Numbered from the stretch's first letter, positions 33,094 to 41,958 are shown. The stretch: 43,162 bases of DNA from an uncultured Acidobacteriota bacterium (GCA_902826685.1 CADEFT010000049.1:1-43162), one strand, 5' to 3'. A program made the numbers and translations. Notes: a model not told the origin generated them from the letters alone.

Positions 33094-33099
33094 CCTATA
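33094..33099 (-). promoter_or_regulatory. -10-like TATAGG for the sigma/anti-sigma operon
   Basis: Read on the minus strand, TATAGG ends 4 nt before ATG 33089. The overlapping GGAGG directly at the ATG could not act as a normal SD, so a leaderless start is likely. The motif might also be the sigma factor's own target; that is speculation. Confidence 0.4.
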
Positions 33100-33210
33100 G
33101 ACTGTGCGCTCCGGACGCGGTTAGCAAGATTGTTCCCAGGCGCGGGCGCCTTTTGTTCGCCTCTCTCCGATTGACGAATCCGCGCGCCGCATGGTACGTT
33201 CAGCGCCGTG

Positions 33211-34758
33211 ATGCGTCCCGGCCTGTTCTTCGCTCTCACCTGTCTCTCGCTGGCCGCCCAGCCGCGCCCCCGGATCGCCGTGGGCGGCATCAGCCACGAG
33301 ACCAATACCTTCAACCCGCATAAAACCACATACGCCGATTTCGAGGAAGGGATTGGCGCGGCGGGCATTCTGCGCGGCATGGAAATCATTCGCGACGCCG
33401 AACTGGGCAACTCCGTCATGAGCGGCGTGGTGGCGGGCGCCAAACAATACAACCTCGACCTGATCCCCACCATCAGCGCCGGCCCGCAAACCATCGGCAC
33501 CGTCGAAGACATCGCCTTTGAACGTTTGATGAAGGAACTGCTCGAAAGGCTGCAAACGGGCGCGCGGCCCGATGGCATTATCCTCACTCTGCACGGCACC
33601 ATGGTCACCGAAAGTATCCCCCATGCCGACGCGGAAATCGTCAGGCGGGTGCGCCAGGCCTTTGGCGAGCGCATGCCCATCGTGGTGACGCACGATTTCC
33701 ATGCCAACGTCAGCGAGGAGATCGTGGAGCTTTCCAATGCCCTGGTGACCTACAAGGAAACGCCGCATCTCGACGCCAAGGACCGCGGCGTACAGGCGGC
33801 GCGCATCATGGCCGCCATGGTCACCGGCAAAGCGCGCCCCGTGCAGGCCATCGCCAAGCCGCCCATGCTGTACAACCTCGTTTTCCAGAACACCTTCCAC
33901 GGGCCGATGAAGCCCATCGTCGACGAGAGCAAGCGTCTGGAACTGAATCCGAAGATTCTCGCCGTCAGCGTGCCGGGCGGATATCAATGGGCCGACATTC
34001 CGGCCATGGGTCCTTCGGTGATCGTGGTCACCGACAACGACAAGGCTCTGGCGGAACGGGAAGCCAAACGGCTGGCGGCGATGTTGTGGGATACGCGCGG
34101 CAAGCTGAAGCTTTCCCTTCCCAGCGCGGCCGAGGCGGTGCGGATGGCCCGGGCGAGCGCCAAGTTTCCCGTGGCGCTCATGGACACCGGCGACAACATT
34201 GGCGGCGGATCGGCGGGCGACAGCACGTTCCTCCTCGAAGAGCTGATCGAGCAGAAAGCCGAAGGCTGGGCGATGGCCATCGCCGACGCAGCTGCCACGC
34301 AGGCCGCTTTCAAGGCGGGCATCGGCGGCGCGTTCGACATGCTGGTAGGCGCCAAGAGCGATACGCTGCACGGCAAGCCGGTGCGTGTGCGCGGACGGGT
34401 GAAGTCGATGCACGACGGCCGGTTCATCGAGCCCGAAGTGCGCCACGGCGGCATGCGCTATTGGGACATGGGCCCCACCGCCGTGATTGAAGTGGAAGGA
34501 TCCACGCGCGACCTGCCGAACCTGCTGGTGCTCACCGCCAAGCGCATCTTTCCCGGCAGCCTTCATCAGTTGGTCAGCGTCGGCGTCTACCCGGAGCGGA
34601 TGAAGATCCTGGTAGCGAAAGGAACCCAGGCGCCGCGCGCGGCCTATGAACCGGTTTCGGCGCGCATCCTGGAAGTGGATAGCGGCGGCTCGACGGCGGT
34701 CAATCCCGCGCGCTTCACTTACAAGCGGGTGCGGCGTCCGCTGTTCGGCCTGGAATAG
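33211..34758 (+). CDS. M81-family metallopeptidase (MlrC-like)
   Basis: A 515-residue enzyme of the M81 (microcystinase C) family, with signal peptide (about 1-17). Family features are the N-terminal GGISHETNTFNP, the zinc-binding HDFHANVS and TYKETPHLD segments, HGTM, and GDNIGGGSAGDST. Length fits. Members cleave linear peptides; the substrate here is not known, and microcystin degradation cannot be assumed. GTG 33208 sits one codon before the chosen ATG 33211, and a TACGTT -10-like hexamer lies 10 nt upstream. Confidence 0.87.
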   Translation: MRPGLFFALTCLSLAAQPRPRIAVGGISHETNTFNPHKTTYADFEEGIGAAGILRGMEIIRDAELGNSVMSGVVAGAKQYNLDLIPTISAGPQTIGTVEDIAFERLMKELLERLQTGARPDGIILTLHGTMVTESIPHADAEIVRRVRQAFGERMPIVVTHDFHANVSEEIVELSNALVTYKETPHLDAKDRGVQAARIMAAMVTGKARPVQAIAKPPMLYNLVFQNTFHGPMKPIVDESKRLELNPKILAVSVPGGYQWADIPAMGPSVIVVTDNDKALAEREAKRLAAMLWDTRGKLKLSLPSAAEAVRMARASAKFPVALMDTGDNIGGGSAGDSTFLLEELIEQKAEGWAMAIADAAATQAAFKAGIGGAFDMLVGAKSDTLHGKPVRVRGRVKSMHDGRFIEPEVRHGGMRYWDMGPTAVIEVEGSTRDLPNLLVLTAKRIFPGSLHQLVSVGVYPERMKILVAKGTQAPRAAYEPVSARILEVDSGGSTAVNPARFTYKRVRRPLFGLE

Positions 34759-34857
34759 ATGTTCTGGATCAAGCTGCTGTTGATGCCCGCGCTGATCGGC
34801 GTGGTCTCGCTCGCCGGCCGGCGCCGGGGGCCGGGTGTCATCGGCTGGATCGCGGGC
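34759..34857 (+). pseudogene. N-terminal fragment of a membrane-protein gene
   Basis: ATG 34759 follows the M81 stop directly. The first 33 codons (MFWIKLLLMPALIGVVSLAG, then RRRGPGVIGWIAG) read as the start of a small multi-helix membrane protein; after about 34857 the reading turns into unrelated sequence, though the frame stays open to 34959. A C-terminal piece that fits the same kind of protein lies at 35930-36253. The gap of about 1.07 kb holds a toxin-antitoxin pair. Confidence 0.6.
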
Positions 34858-34953
34858 CGCGCCGCTTCATGTCGCAACCGGCAGCCGTCAGGTCCTGCCT
34901 TTGCAGATCGAGTTCTTGATCCTACTTGGAAACACGGGCATAGCCGATCAGCT

Positions 34954-35442
34954 TCATGATTGCCTTTTGTGATGCATGAGGAGCTTTTCCATCAGTTCTT
35001 CCGGGCAGTGAAAGTTTGTCCGCCGCAGGCGCACAAAGGCGTCGGACAGATCGACCAGCTTCTGTTCCGCAGCAAGGTTCAGAACGCCAACCGTTCCCAG
35101 CGCCTGTAGTCCTTTTTGCCGTGCTGCCGCGATGCCTTTCCGCTCATCCATGAGGAGGAGGTCAGCGTTCAGATGGAGGCCAAGCATGAGCGCGGCCTTC
35201 TCGCCATCGTCCAGCCGCACGATCACCGGATCGACCGCGACTAAGTTGACAGGCTCGATTTTTAACCATGCGGGAGGTGCTTTGAGCAGGCGGCGCGTCA
35301 ATGCTGGCGTGGCAGGCCGTTGCAGTTCTTCATAAACCACCGAGGGAATGGTTATGGTTTCAAACAAGCGTGGCAACAGGTCAAGAAGATCGATTTCCGC
35401 CAGGTAGCGAAGCGGCGTCGTATCGGCGACGACGACGCGCAT
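34954..35442 (-). CDS. DUF3368 PIN-like toxin (VapC type)
   Basis: A 162-residue putative RNase toxin. DUF3368/PIN features are VVVADTTPLRYL at the N-terminus, the acidic YEELQ, DDGEKAAL and LLMDERKG segments, and the late LNFHCPEEL-like tail (here TNFHCPEEL). ATG 35442 overlaps the antitoxin stop as TGATG, so the two are translated together. A TTG one codon upstream is a less likely start. With its UPF0175 partner it makes a standard toxin-antitoxin cassette, which is a mobile accessory element in many genomes. Confidence 0.85.
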   Translation of the reverse strand: MRVVVADTTPLRYLAEIDLLDLLPRLFETITIPSVVYEELQRPATPALTRRLLKAPPAWLKIEPVNLVAVDPVIVRLDDGEKAALMLGLHLNADLLLMDERKGIAAARQKGLQALGTVGVLNLAAEQKLVDLSDAFVRLRRTNFHCPEELMEKLLMHHKRQS

Positions 35443-35705
35443 CAAAAGCCGAGTTGCTTCGCTGCTTCGACTTGCTCCATGATTTCTTCAGCCGAAATGC
35501 CGTCGTAAAAGCTGTGAGCCTTGAAGAAACCGTCCAGTTCATAGCGGGTTTCGAAGCCCAGCATTTCCCGCAATTGCTTTTTGGTGATCCGGTCGCTCTT
35601 GTATTCCTCCAGCGCCAGCGCTTCGAGGGCACGGCGCTCCAGTCCGGCCTTGTCGGCGCCCAGGCTGGGGGCAATGTCATCGGGTATGTGAACGGTCAAC
35701 TCCAT
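35442..35705 (-). CDS. UPF0175-family antitoxin
   Basis: An 87-residue protein of the UPF0175 family. Visible are the N-terminal beta strand (MELTVHIPDDI), a helix ALEALALEEYKSDRITKKQL, and the C-terminal GFETRYELDGFFKAH segment, which is the usual conserved part. It lies first in the pair, as antitoxins usually do, and probably neutralises the DUF3368 toxin and represses their promoter through a helix-turn-helix. Confidence 0.85.
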   Translation of the reverse strand: MELTVHIPDDIAPSLGADKAGLERRALEALALEEYKSDRITKKQLREMLGFETRYELDGFFKAHSFYDGISAEEIMEQVEAAKQLGF

Positions 35706-35929
35706 CCCTTTATTTATGCCCTACCCCTTTTGCCAGGTCAAGAAGTTCCTGGAATCAACGACTTGCGGAGCCGGGCGAAACTCTTCCCTTTCATGTACGC
35801 CGACTGCAGAAGAGCTGCATGCAAATTGGGGTAGCGTTTCAGGAACTGTATCGCCGGGGGTGGAAAAAGGAAAACGAGAGTGTCCCTTCTTCAGACGCTC
35901 CGCAAAGGCGCGGTCGATCTTCCGCGGCT

Positions 35930-36253
35930 CAGCCCTTTCTGCCGGCCTTGCCGCAACGGCTCGCGTTCCTGGGCGTGGCGGCCTTCAGTGCGCTGGCGCT
36001 GGCGTTGCGCGTTTTCCCCCGCATCGCCTCGCGCGACCGTCCACTCGCCGCGCCGCCTTGGGAGATTTTCCTGCGCATGGCCGCCGCCACCGTCCTGATG
36101 CTCGCGCTGACCGGCGCCGCGCAACGGCTGGGACCGCAGTGGAGCGGCATTCTCACTCCCTTCCCCATCTTCGCTTCCGTGCTGCCCGCGTTCACGCATC
36201 ACCGCGCGGGCGGCGCATGGCTTGAGTCTAGCCATGATGCGCCGCACGTATAA
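35930..36253 (+). pseudogene. C-terminal fragment of the split membrane-protein gene
   Basis: The frame encodes hydrophobic segments AFLGVAAFSALALALRVFP and EIFLRMAAATVLMLALTGAA followed by LGPQWSGILTPFPIFASVL, which fit the middle to late part of the same membrane-protein family as the 34759 fragment. It also loses similarity after about 36215 and stops at 36251. The frame upstream (from ATG 35819) reads through unrelated sequence. The 35706-35930 stretch has no recognisable gene. Confidence 0.55.
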
Positions 36254-36254
36254 T
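36249..36254 (+). promoter_or_regulatory. Consensus -10 TATAAT for the TIR-PEGA gene
   Basis: A perfect TATAAT ends 9 nt before ATG 36264, with no SD between them. The mRNA would start at about 36261, effectively leaderless. The nearest TTGAGT (36222-36227) is 21 nt upstream, too far for a normal -35. Confidence 0.55.
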
Positions 36255-36263
36255 TGAAAACCG

Positions 36264-37673
36264 ATGGCTGACATCTTCCTCAGCTACGACCACGACGATC
36301 AGGCCCGTATCACGCCACTGGTTGGCGCGCTCGAACGCTGCGGATGGAATATCTGGTGGGATCATCGCATTCTGCCCGGCCAGACCTGGGATCAGACCAT
36401 CCAGAACGCTCTCGACCAGGCACGCTGCGTCGTTGTCGTCTGGACGCGATTTTCGGTGCAGAGCGACTGGGTGCGTATTGAAGCGAGCAACGGGCATGAG
36501 CGCCGCATCCTGGTGCCGGTGATGCTGGAAGCGGTCACCTTACCGCTGGCATTTCAACTGGTGCAGGCGGCTCCGCTGTTTGATTGGGATGGCAGCGCCG
36601 ACGATGCACGGTTTCTGAAACTGGCGGCGGGTATCCGCGCCGTGCTGGGCGATGGTGTCGCCGCCGCGCCCGCGCCGCCGTCCCCTCCAGAGCCGCGCGC
36701 ACTCGACGCCGGTATCGGCCGCCAGTTGCAGTTGAACGAGCCTGCCCATCTGATTGCCATGATCCGCCGCGCCCGGTCGCTTGGATTGAAGGCGATTCTC
36801 GAAGCCGAGGAATCGGACGTGGCGCCCGAAGATGTCGTGTCGCGACCTTTCGATTTAAACTTCCGGACGGATCCGGCGGGCCGCCCGCTGCCCGCTGAAC
36901 TCACCATCCGCGTCAGCGCGCCCGATTTCGATCCGCCCGCGCAATACAAGAAAGTGCGCGTCGCGCCGGAGCGCGATTCGGCGGTGTTCGATTTTCTTTT
37001 GGTGCCGCGCAAGGCGGGGCCTCTTGTGGTTCAGGTGGAGGCTTACGAGGACGACGTTTGCCTTGTCTCGCGCGTGTTGAAACCTTCGGCCGTCGAAGGA
37101 TTGATGGCGGTGCGCGCGGCGCGGCTGGTTGCGACGGCGCCTTTGCATGTCGCGGTCAAGGACCCTCGACCTTCGGCGCCCGCTCCACCTGGTCCCCGGA
37201 AACGTGCCGGCGATTCCACGGACCCTTCAGGTGCGAGGTTGTCCACTCGTGCCCATCCGCAGACGCGCGTCGGCGTATGGAAGCCGCCGCAACCTGCGTG
37301 TCCGGCCCCCGCAGCTCCATCCCGGTCCATGCATGGGATGAAGATCGGAATCGTGGCGGCGGTGGCGATCACGTGCCTGCCGGCGATCCTCTGGTACGGT
37401 TCGATGACAAAGCCGCCGCACGGTCAAATCGACCTTCCCAGCAAAGGCGCGGTATCGGCAATCGTATCGGTATTTCCGGCTGGCACCGCCGAGATCTTTC
37501 TCAACGGCAAGCACTGCCCGACCCCGTGCCGCACCTCCCTGCCGCCCGGTCCGGTGGAAGTCAAAGCCCAGGCGCCCCGGTCGGAGCCTCTCGTCCGCCA
37601 GGTCGTCATCCCCGACGGCGCAGCCGTCACCATCGAAGTCCATCTGGAAAAAGGCACCGTAACCGTTCATTGA
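36264..37673 (+). CDS. TIR-domain protein with transmembrane helix and PEGA domain
   Basis: A 469-residue protein. The TIR domain covers about residues 1-130: DIFLSYDHDD start, WNIWWDHRILPGQ and the SDWVRIEASNG helix with a Glu (E73) at the place of the NADase catalytic Glu. A beta-rich region (about 195-275), a long Pro/Ala linker (about 300-355), one transmembrane helix (about 361-378) and a PEGA domain (about 400-466, GTAEIFLNGKHCP) follow. Topology suggests a cytoplasmic TIR domain and a periplasmic PEGA domain. TIR domains in bacteria often cut NAD+ in defence or signalling; membrane-bound TIR-PEGA proteins are uncharacterised as far as I know. It is 4 nt upstream of the sialidase gene. 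Confidence 0.85.
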   Translation: MADIFLSYDHDDQARITPLVGALERCGWNIWWDHRILPGQTWDQTIQNALDQARCVVVVWTRFSVQSDWVRIEASNGHERRILVPVMLEAVTLPLAFQLVQAAPLFDWDGSADDARFLKLAAGIRAVLGDGVAAAPAPPSPPEPRALDAGIGRQLQLNEPAHLIAMIRRARSLGLKAILEAEESDVAPEDVVSRPFDLNFRTDPAGRPLPAELTIRVSAPDFDPPAQYKKVRVAPERDSAVFDFLLVPRKAGPLVVQVEAYEDDVCLVSRVLKPSAVEGLMAVRAARLVATAPLHVAVKDPRPSAPAPPGPRKRAGDSTDPSGARLSTRAHPQTRVGVWKPPQPACPAPAAPSRSMHGMKIGIVAAVAITCLPAILWYGSMTKPPHGQIDLPSKGAVSAIVSVFPAGTAEIFLNGKHCPTPCRTSLPPGPVEVKAQAPRSEPLVRQVVIPDGAAVTIEVHLEKGTVTVH

Positions 37674-37677
37674 TCCC

Positions 37678-38889
37678 ATGTCCACACGCAGAGCATTCAC
37701 CACTACGTTGATCGCGGCCGCGGCCGCCCGCCCGCAGAGCCCGCTGATGGAAAGAGCCGACCTCTTTGAAGCCGGTAAAGGCGGCTATGAGATTTACCGC
37801 ATCCCCGGCCTCGCCGTTACTCGAAAAGGCACGGTGCTCGCCTACTGCGAGGCGCGCAAGACAGCGCGCGGGGACTGGGGCACCATCGACATCCATCTGC
37901 GACGCAGCGAAGACGGTGGGCGCTCGTTTTCCGCTACGCGCAAGATCGCCGAAGTCCCCGGCCCGCATCGCAAGAATCCCGTGGCGCTGGCGCAGAATCT
38001 CTCCACCGACGGCCAGGTGACTTACAACAACCCGGTGGCCATCCCCGATTCAAAAACCGGCGCCGTGCACTTCGTCTTCTGCTATGAGTACATGCGCGCG
38101 TTCTACATGCGCAGCGACGACGATGGACGCACGTTCACCCCACCGGTCGAGATCACCGCGGCGTTTGAAGGATTCCGCCCGCATTACGACTGGAAGGTGC
38201 TGGCCACCGGACCGGGCCACGGCATCCAACTGAGCGGCGGGCGGCTGGTGATTCCCATCTGGATCTCGCTGGGGACGGGCGGCCACGCCCATCGCCCATC
38301 GGTAGCGGCCACCATCTACAGCGACGACCACGGCAAGTCGTGGCGCGCGGGCGAGATCGCCCTGCCGGATACGCCCGAATTCGTGATTCCCAACGAGACG
38401 TGCGCGGTGGAGTTGGCCGACGGACGCGTGATGCTCAATGCACGCAGCGAATCGAAAGCGCATCGCCGCATCGTTACGACAAGCAAGAACGGCGCCACCG
38501 GCTGGAGCAAGCCGCGCTTTCATGACCAACTACTGGAGCCCATCTGCATGGGCAGCATGGTGCGCCTGTCGAAGAAGAAAAACCGGCTGATGTTCGTCAA
38601 TCCCGATAACCTCGAGGTTTCGCGCGGCAATCCCGTGGCGGGCAAGAATCGCGACCGGCGCAACGTTTCGGTTCAGCTCAGCTACGACGAAGGCGAAACC
38701 TGGCCGGTGAAGAAGAGCCTGGAAACGGGCTGGTCCGGCTACTCCGACATCGCCGTGGCTAAGGACGGAACGATCCTCTGCCTTTACGAGCGGGGCGGCC
38801 TGGGCGACGACCACTTCCGTTCCGCCGCCCTGACGCTGGCACGGTTCGATCTCGCCTGGCTGACCGATGGCAAGGATCGGTTGAAGTGA
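37678..38889 (+). CDS. Exported exo-sialidase (GH33-like, BNR repeats)
   Basis: A 403-residue putative sialidase. An RR-containing N-terminus (MSTRRAFTTTLIAAAAA) suggests export, possibly by Tat. The catalytic domain starts with IYRIPGLAV (Arg 41 triad residue) and has a GDWGTIDI Asp region. Asp-box (SxDxGxxW-like) units are SEDGGRSFS, SDDDGRTFT, SDDHGKSW and SYDEGETW. The late SGYSDIA and CLYERG provide the likely Tyr/Glu pair. It would release sialic acids or related sugars. It is 4 nt after the TIR gene, so the two are probably co-transcribed. Confidence 0.82.
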   Translation: MSTRRAFTTTLIAAAAARPQSPLMERADLFEAGKGGYEIYRIPGLAVTRKGTVLAYCEARKTARGDWGTIDIHLRRSEDGGRSFSATRKIAEVPGPHRKNPVALAQNLSTDGQVTYNNPVAIPDSKTGAVHFVFCYEYMRAFYMRSDDDGRTFTPPVEITAAFEGFRPHYDWKVLATGPGHGIQLSGGRLVIPIWISLGTGGHAHRPSVAATIYSDDHGKSWRAGEIALPDTPEFVIPNETCAVELADGRVMLNARSESKAHRRIVTTSKNGATGWSKPRFHDQLLEPICMGSMVRLSKKKNRLMFVNPDNLEVSRGNPVAGKNRDRRNVSVQLSYDEGETWPVKKSLETGWSGYSDIAVAKDGTILCLYERGGLGDDHFRSAALTLARFDLAWLTDGKDRLK

Positions 38890-38908
38890 GTGCATCGCAA
38901 TAGCATGT

Positions 38909-38914
38909 TAAACT
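38909..38914 (+). promoter_or_regulatory. -10-like TAAACT for the amidohydrolase operon
   Basis: TAAACT ends 9 nt before ATG 38924, and no SD is seen. This again fits an mRNA with almost no leader. Confidence 0.35.
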
Positions 38915-38923
38915 GCCGGTTTC

Positions 38924-40240
38924 ATGCGACTCTCAATTCTTTCCGCTCTGTTGGCAATCGCCTCCGCCGCGCGCGCGGAGACGGTCGTTTTGAAGAACTT
39001 CACGCTCATCGACGGCACCGGTAAACCCGCGATGGCCGGAGCGGCCATGGTGATCGCGGACGGGCGTATCCAATGGGTGGGTGCGGCAGGCAAGGCGAAG
39101 GCTCCGGCGGGATCGAACACGGTGGATCTCGCGGGCAAGTTCGTCATGCCCGGCATCATCAATCTGCACGGGCATCTGGGCAACGTCATCGACCTGACCC
39201 AGGATCCGAAGTTCTTCACCAAGCAGAACGTCGAGGCGCAGCTTTCCACCTACGCCAAGTACGGCGTGACCACGATGCTCAGCATGGGCAGCGATCAGCC
39301 GCTGGTGTACGAACTGCGCGCGGCGCAGCGGGCCGGCCGGCCGAATCTGACGCGCATTTACACGGCGGGCAAAGGGTTCACGGGCATCAACGGTTACCCC
39401 ACCACGGTCCCCGGCATGAAGGGCGTTCCCTATGAGGTCGCGACCGCCGCCGAAGTCCAAAAGGCGATGGAAGAACTCGCGCCCCAGCGTCCGGATTTCG
39501 TCAAGATCTGGGTGGACGATCACCTGGGCAAAGAGAAGAAGATCGACACCGAAGTGAGCCGCGCCATCATCGCCGAAGCGAAGAAGAAGGGCCTGCGCAC
39601 GTGCGCGCACATCTTCTATTACTCCGATGCCAAGGCGCTGTCCGATGCCGGCCTCTACGCCTGCGCCCACAGCGTGCGCGATCGCGAAGTGGATGCGGCT
39701 CTAATCGCCTCCATGAAGAAGAACGGCACCTGGCAATTGGGCACGCTGGCGCGCGAGTATTCCGTGTTCGCCTACGCCAAGCGTCCCGATTTCTACGACG
39801 ATCCGTTTTTCCAGATGGGCACCGGCAAGAAGGTGCTGGGCATGATGGACACCGAGGCCTATCGCGCGCGGCTGAACCAGGATCGCGATCTGCCGAAGTA
39901 CCCGGGCTTTTTCGAAACCGCGCAGAAGAATTTGAAGAAGCTCTACGATGCGGGCGTCAAAGTGGGCTTCGCCACCGATAGCGGACCGCCGGCGCGCTTT
40001 TCCGGCTACTCCGAACACAAAGAGATGGAGCTGATGGCGCAGGTGGGTTTCACACCCATGCAGATCATCACCATTTTCTCGAAGAATTCGGCGGAGTTTC
40101 TGGGCGCTTCGAAAGACCTGGGAACGCTTGAGAAAGGCCACTGGGCCGATCTGGTGGTGCTGACCAGGAACCCGCTCGACGATATCACGAACACGCACGC
40201 CATCGATGCGGTGTACATCGCGGGCAATAAAGTCCGCTGA
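38924..40240 (+). CDS. Exported amidohydrolase-family metalloenzyme
   Basis: A 438-residue amidohydrolase (imidazolonepropionase/prolidase-like branch) with a signal peptide (about 1-18). The metal and active-site pattern is visible: HGH in NLHGHLG, Lys (possible carbamate) in DFVKIWVD, His in CAHIFYY and CAHSVRD, Asp in FATDSGPP. It hydrolyses a C-N or ester bond in the periplasm; the substrate is unknown. Its stop overlaps the start of the amidotransferase gene as TGATG, so they probably belong to one pathway. Confidence 0.85.
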   Translation: MRLSILSALLAIASAARAETVVLKNFTLIDGTGKPAMAGAAMVIADGRIQWVGAAGKAKAPAGSNTVDLAGKFVMPGIINLHGHLGNVIDLTQDPKFFTKQNVEAQLSTYAKYGVTTMLSMGSDQPLVYELRAAQRAGRPNLTRIYTAGKGFTGINGYPTTVPGMKGVPYEVATAAEVQKAMEELAPQRPDFVKIWVDDHLGKEKKIDTEVSRAIIAEAKKKGLRTCAHIFYYSDAKALSDAGLYACAHSVRDREVDAALIASMKKNGTWQLGTLAREYSVFAYAKRPDFYDDPFFQMGTGKKVLGMMDTEAYRARLNQDRDLPKYPGFFETAQKNLKKLYDAGVKVGFATDSGPPARFSGYSEHKEMELMAQVGFTPMQIITIFSKNSAEFLGASKDLGTLEKGHWADLVVLTRNPLDDITNTHAIDAVYIAGNKVR

Positions 40241-40893
40241 TGGCAAAGCGCGTCGGCATCACTTACCGTCTCGACGAGAAGCTGGCTCCATACGCCGCGG
40301 CGCTGCGGCACGCAGGACTCGAACCGGTGCCGCTGAGCCCGCCGGGTCCACACTCGCTCGACGGGCTGGATGGCCTGCTGCTCAGCGGCGGCACCGATCT
40401 CGATCCGGATCTTTACGGCGATGAGCCGCACGCCGAAACCGAGGAGCCCGATCGCGAGCGCGATGAGATGGAGCTGTGGCTGCTGCGCGACGCCATCGAT
40501 CGGGACCTGCCGGTGCTCGCCATCTGCCGCGGGATGCAGCTTTTCAACGTGGCCTTCGGCGGCGGCCTGGTGCAGCATTTGAAAACCGTCGAAACGCACC
40601 GCCAGCGCGGCGTCACGGATGCTCATATGGTGAAGGCGGCACCTGGCACCGTGCTCGCGTCGATTGTAGGAGACGCGGAGTTCGCCGTTAATTCCCGCCA
40701 TCATCAGGCGGTCGCATCCACCGGACAGCAATTGGTGGTATCGGCGCGCGCCGCCGACAAAGTGGTGGAGGCGCTCGAACTGCCCGGCAGGCGCTTCGCC
40801 GTCGCCGTGCAGTGGCATCCGGAGGATCGTGTCCCTTCGCAGGAACCCGACACCAGGTTGTTTGAAGCCTTCGCGCGCGCGGTGAACGCGTGA
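40240..40893 (+). CDS. Class I glutamine amidotransferase-like hydrolase (peptidase C26)
   Basis: A 217-residue cytoplasmic protein of the peptidase C26 (gamma-Glu-GABA hydrolase, PuuD-like) group. The nucleophile elbow is AICRGMQLFN (C96), and the partner His-Glu is in QWHPED (H193, E195). The N-terminal LLLSGGTDLDPDLYG is typical. It cleaves gamma-glutamyl amide bonds, possibly in polyamine or amino-acid breakdown. ATG 40240 overlaps the amidohydrolase stop; its own stop overlaps the start of the next gene (GTGA). Confidence 0.88.
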   Translation: MAKRVGITYRLDEKLAPYAAALRHAGLEPVPLSPPGPHSLDGLDGLLLSGGTDLDPDLYGDEPHAETEEPDRERDEMELWLLRDAIDRDLPVLAICRGMQLFNVAFGGGLVQHLKTVETHRQRGVTDAHMVKAAPGTVLASIVGDAEFAVNSRHHQAVASTGQQLVVSARAADKVVEALELPGRRFAVAVQWHPEDRVPSQEPDTRLFEAFARAVNA

Positions 40894-41882
40894 ACTGGAT
40901 CGTCAGCCGCCCGGTGGACCTGACGCTGGTCATCGGCAGCGCGCTGGCGGGTTACGTTTACATCGTCCTCAACGTGGCGTGGGCCGTGCCCATCACCTAT
41001 CTGTGGTGGTTCTGGTCGGTGGGCTTCGACGGCACGCACATTTTCGCCACCGCGTCGCGCACCTACTTCGATCGCGAGCAGCGGCGCGACAATCCCCTGC
41101 TGCTCTGGGGCAGCCTGGCCGTTTTCTTCAGTCTCGGCCCGCTGCTGGTGCTGGCAGGGTTGAAGCTGCTGTTGGGGATCTTTGTCGGCGTGTGGGCCTA
41201 CTATCACGTGGTGCGGCAGCATTACGGATTCCTGATGCTTTATAAGGTCAAGAATCGCGATCTCGATCCACTGGACAACCGCCTGGACACGTTATTTCTC
41301 GCCTCGATGCTGACCGCGCCGCCGTTTCTGCGTTTCTTCGTTTGGCACCCGGAAGAGTTGGGACTGCCGAAGCGTTACGCACTCACGGCGCTGGAGCCCG
41401 TCGTCTGGCTGCTTGTTGGTTCTATTACCGCGGCCTATCTATGGCGCCTGGCGCACCGGCGCGCGTGGAATGTTCCCAAGTTGCTGTTGATCGCCGCCGT
41501 GGTTCCGCTGCACTGGCTGACGTTTCATTTCATGAGCTGGAAAGCGGCGGTGCCCACGGTAACCATCGTTCACAACCTGCAGTATCATGCGCTGGTCTGG
41601 TTCCACAATCGCAACCGGTACGCGGGTGCCGATGCCGGCAGACGCTTCGGCTTTCTGCCCGCCGCTGTGGCGCGAAGCCGGGCCTTGTCTGCGCTCGCCG
41701 GGTTGATTTTCAGTCTTCTCTACCGGCTGCCCGGCTATCATCTGGGCCGCGCTTCGGACCTGGCGTTCGGGTTGTTTTGCGGATTTGGATTCACGCATTA
41801 CTACCTGGATAGCCGGATCTGGCGGGTGCGCGGCGACGCATCGTTGCGCGACGCGCTGCGGTTGGCTCCCGCGCACTCATAG
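40890..41882 (+). CDS. Histidine-rich multi-pass membrane protein of unknown function
   Basis: A 330-residue integral membrane protein with about eight hydrophobic helices. Several His residues lie at helix ends in conserved-looking motifs: FDGTHIFATASRTYFD, YYHVVRQHYG, HNLQYHALVWFHNRNRY and FTHYYLDSRIWRVR. The pattern could bind a metal, as in membrane desaturase or hydroxylase folds, but I do not recognise the family. GTG 40890 overlaps the amidotransferase stop as GTGA, so it is translated with it. After it lies a 93-bp gap with a -10-like site. Confidence 0.7.
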   Translation: MNWIVSRPVDLTLVIGSALAGYVYIVLNVAWAVPITYLWWFWSVGFDGTHIFATASRTYFDREQRRDNPLLLWGSLAVFFSLGPLLVLAGLKLLLGIFVGVWAYYHVVRQHYGFLMLYKVKNRDLDPLDNRLDTLFLASMLTAPPFLRFFVWHPEELGLPKRYALTALEPVVWLLVGSITAAYLWRLAHRRAWNVPKLLLIAAVVPLHWLTFHFMSWKAAVPTVTIVHNLQYHALVWFHNRNRYAGADAGRRFGFLPAAVARSRALSALAGLIFSLLYRLPGYHLGRASDLAFGLFCGFGFTHYYLDSRIWRVRGDASLRDALRLAPAHS

Positions 41883-41958
41883 GGCTCGTACCTTCCCGCG
41901 CTGCCGAATCCTCCCTTCCTGCAGGCGATGGGCACGCACGGCCGCCACCGGCTGCCGC

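Noticed and set aside
34759..34959. A 66-codon intact small membrane protein
   Set aside because: Only the first 33 codons look like a membrane protein; the rest is unrelated sequence, so it is better read as a gene fragment.
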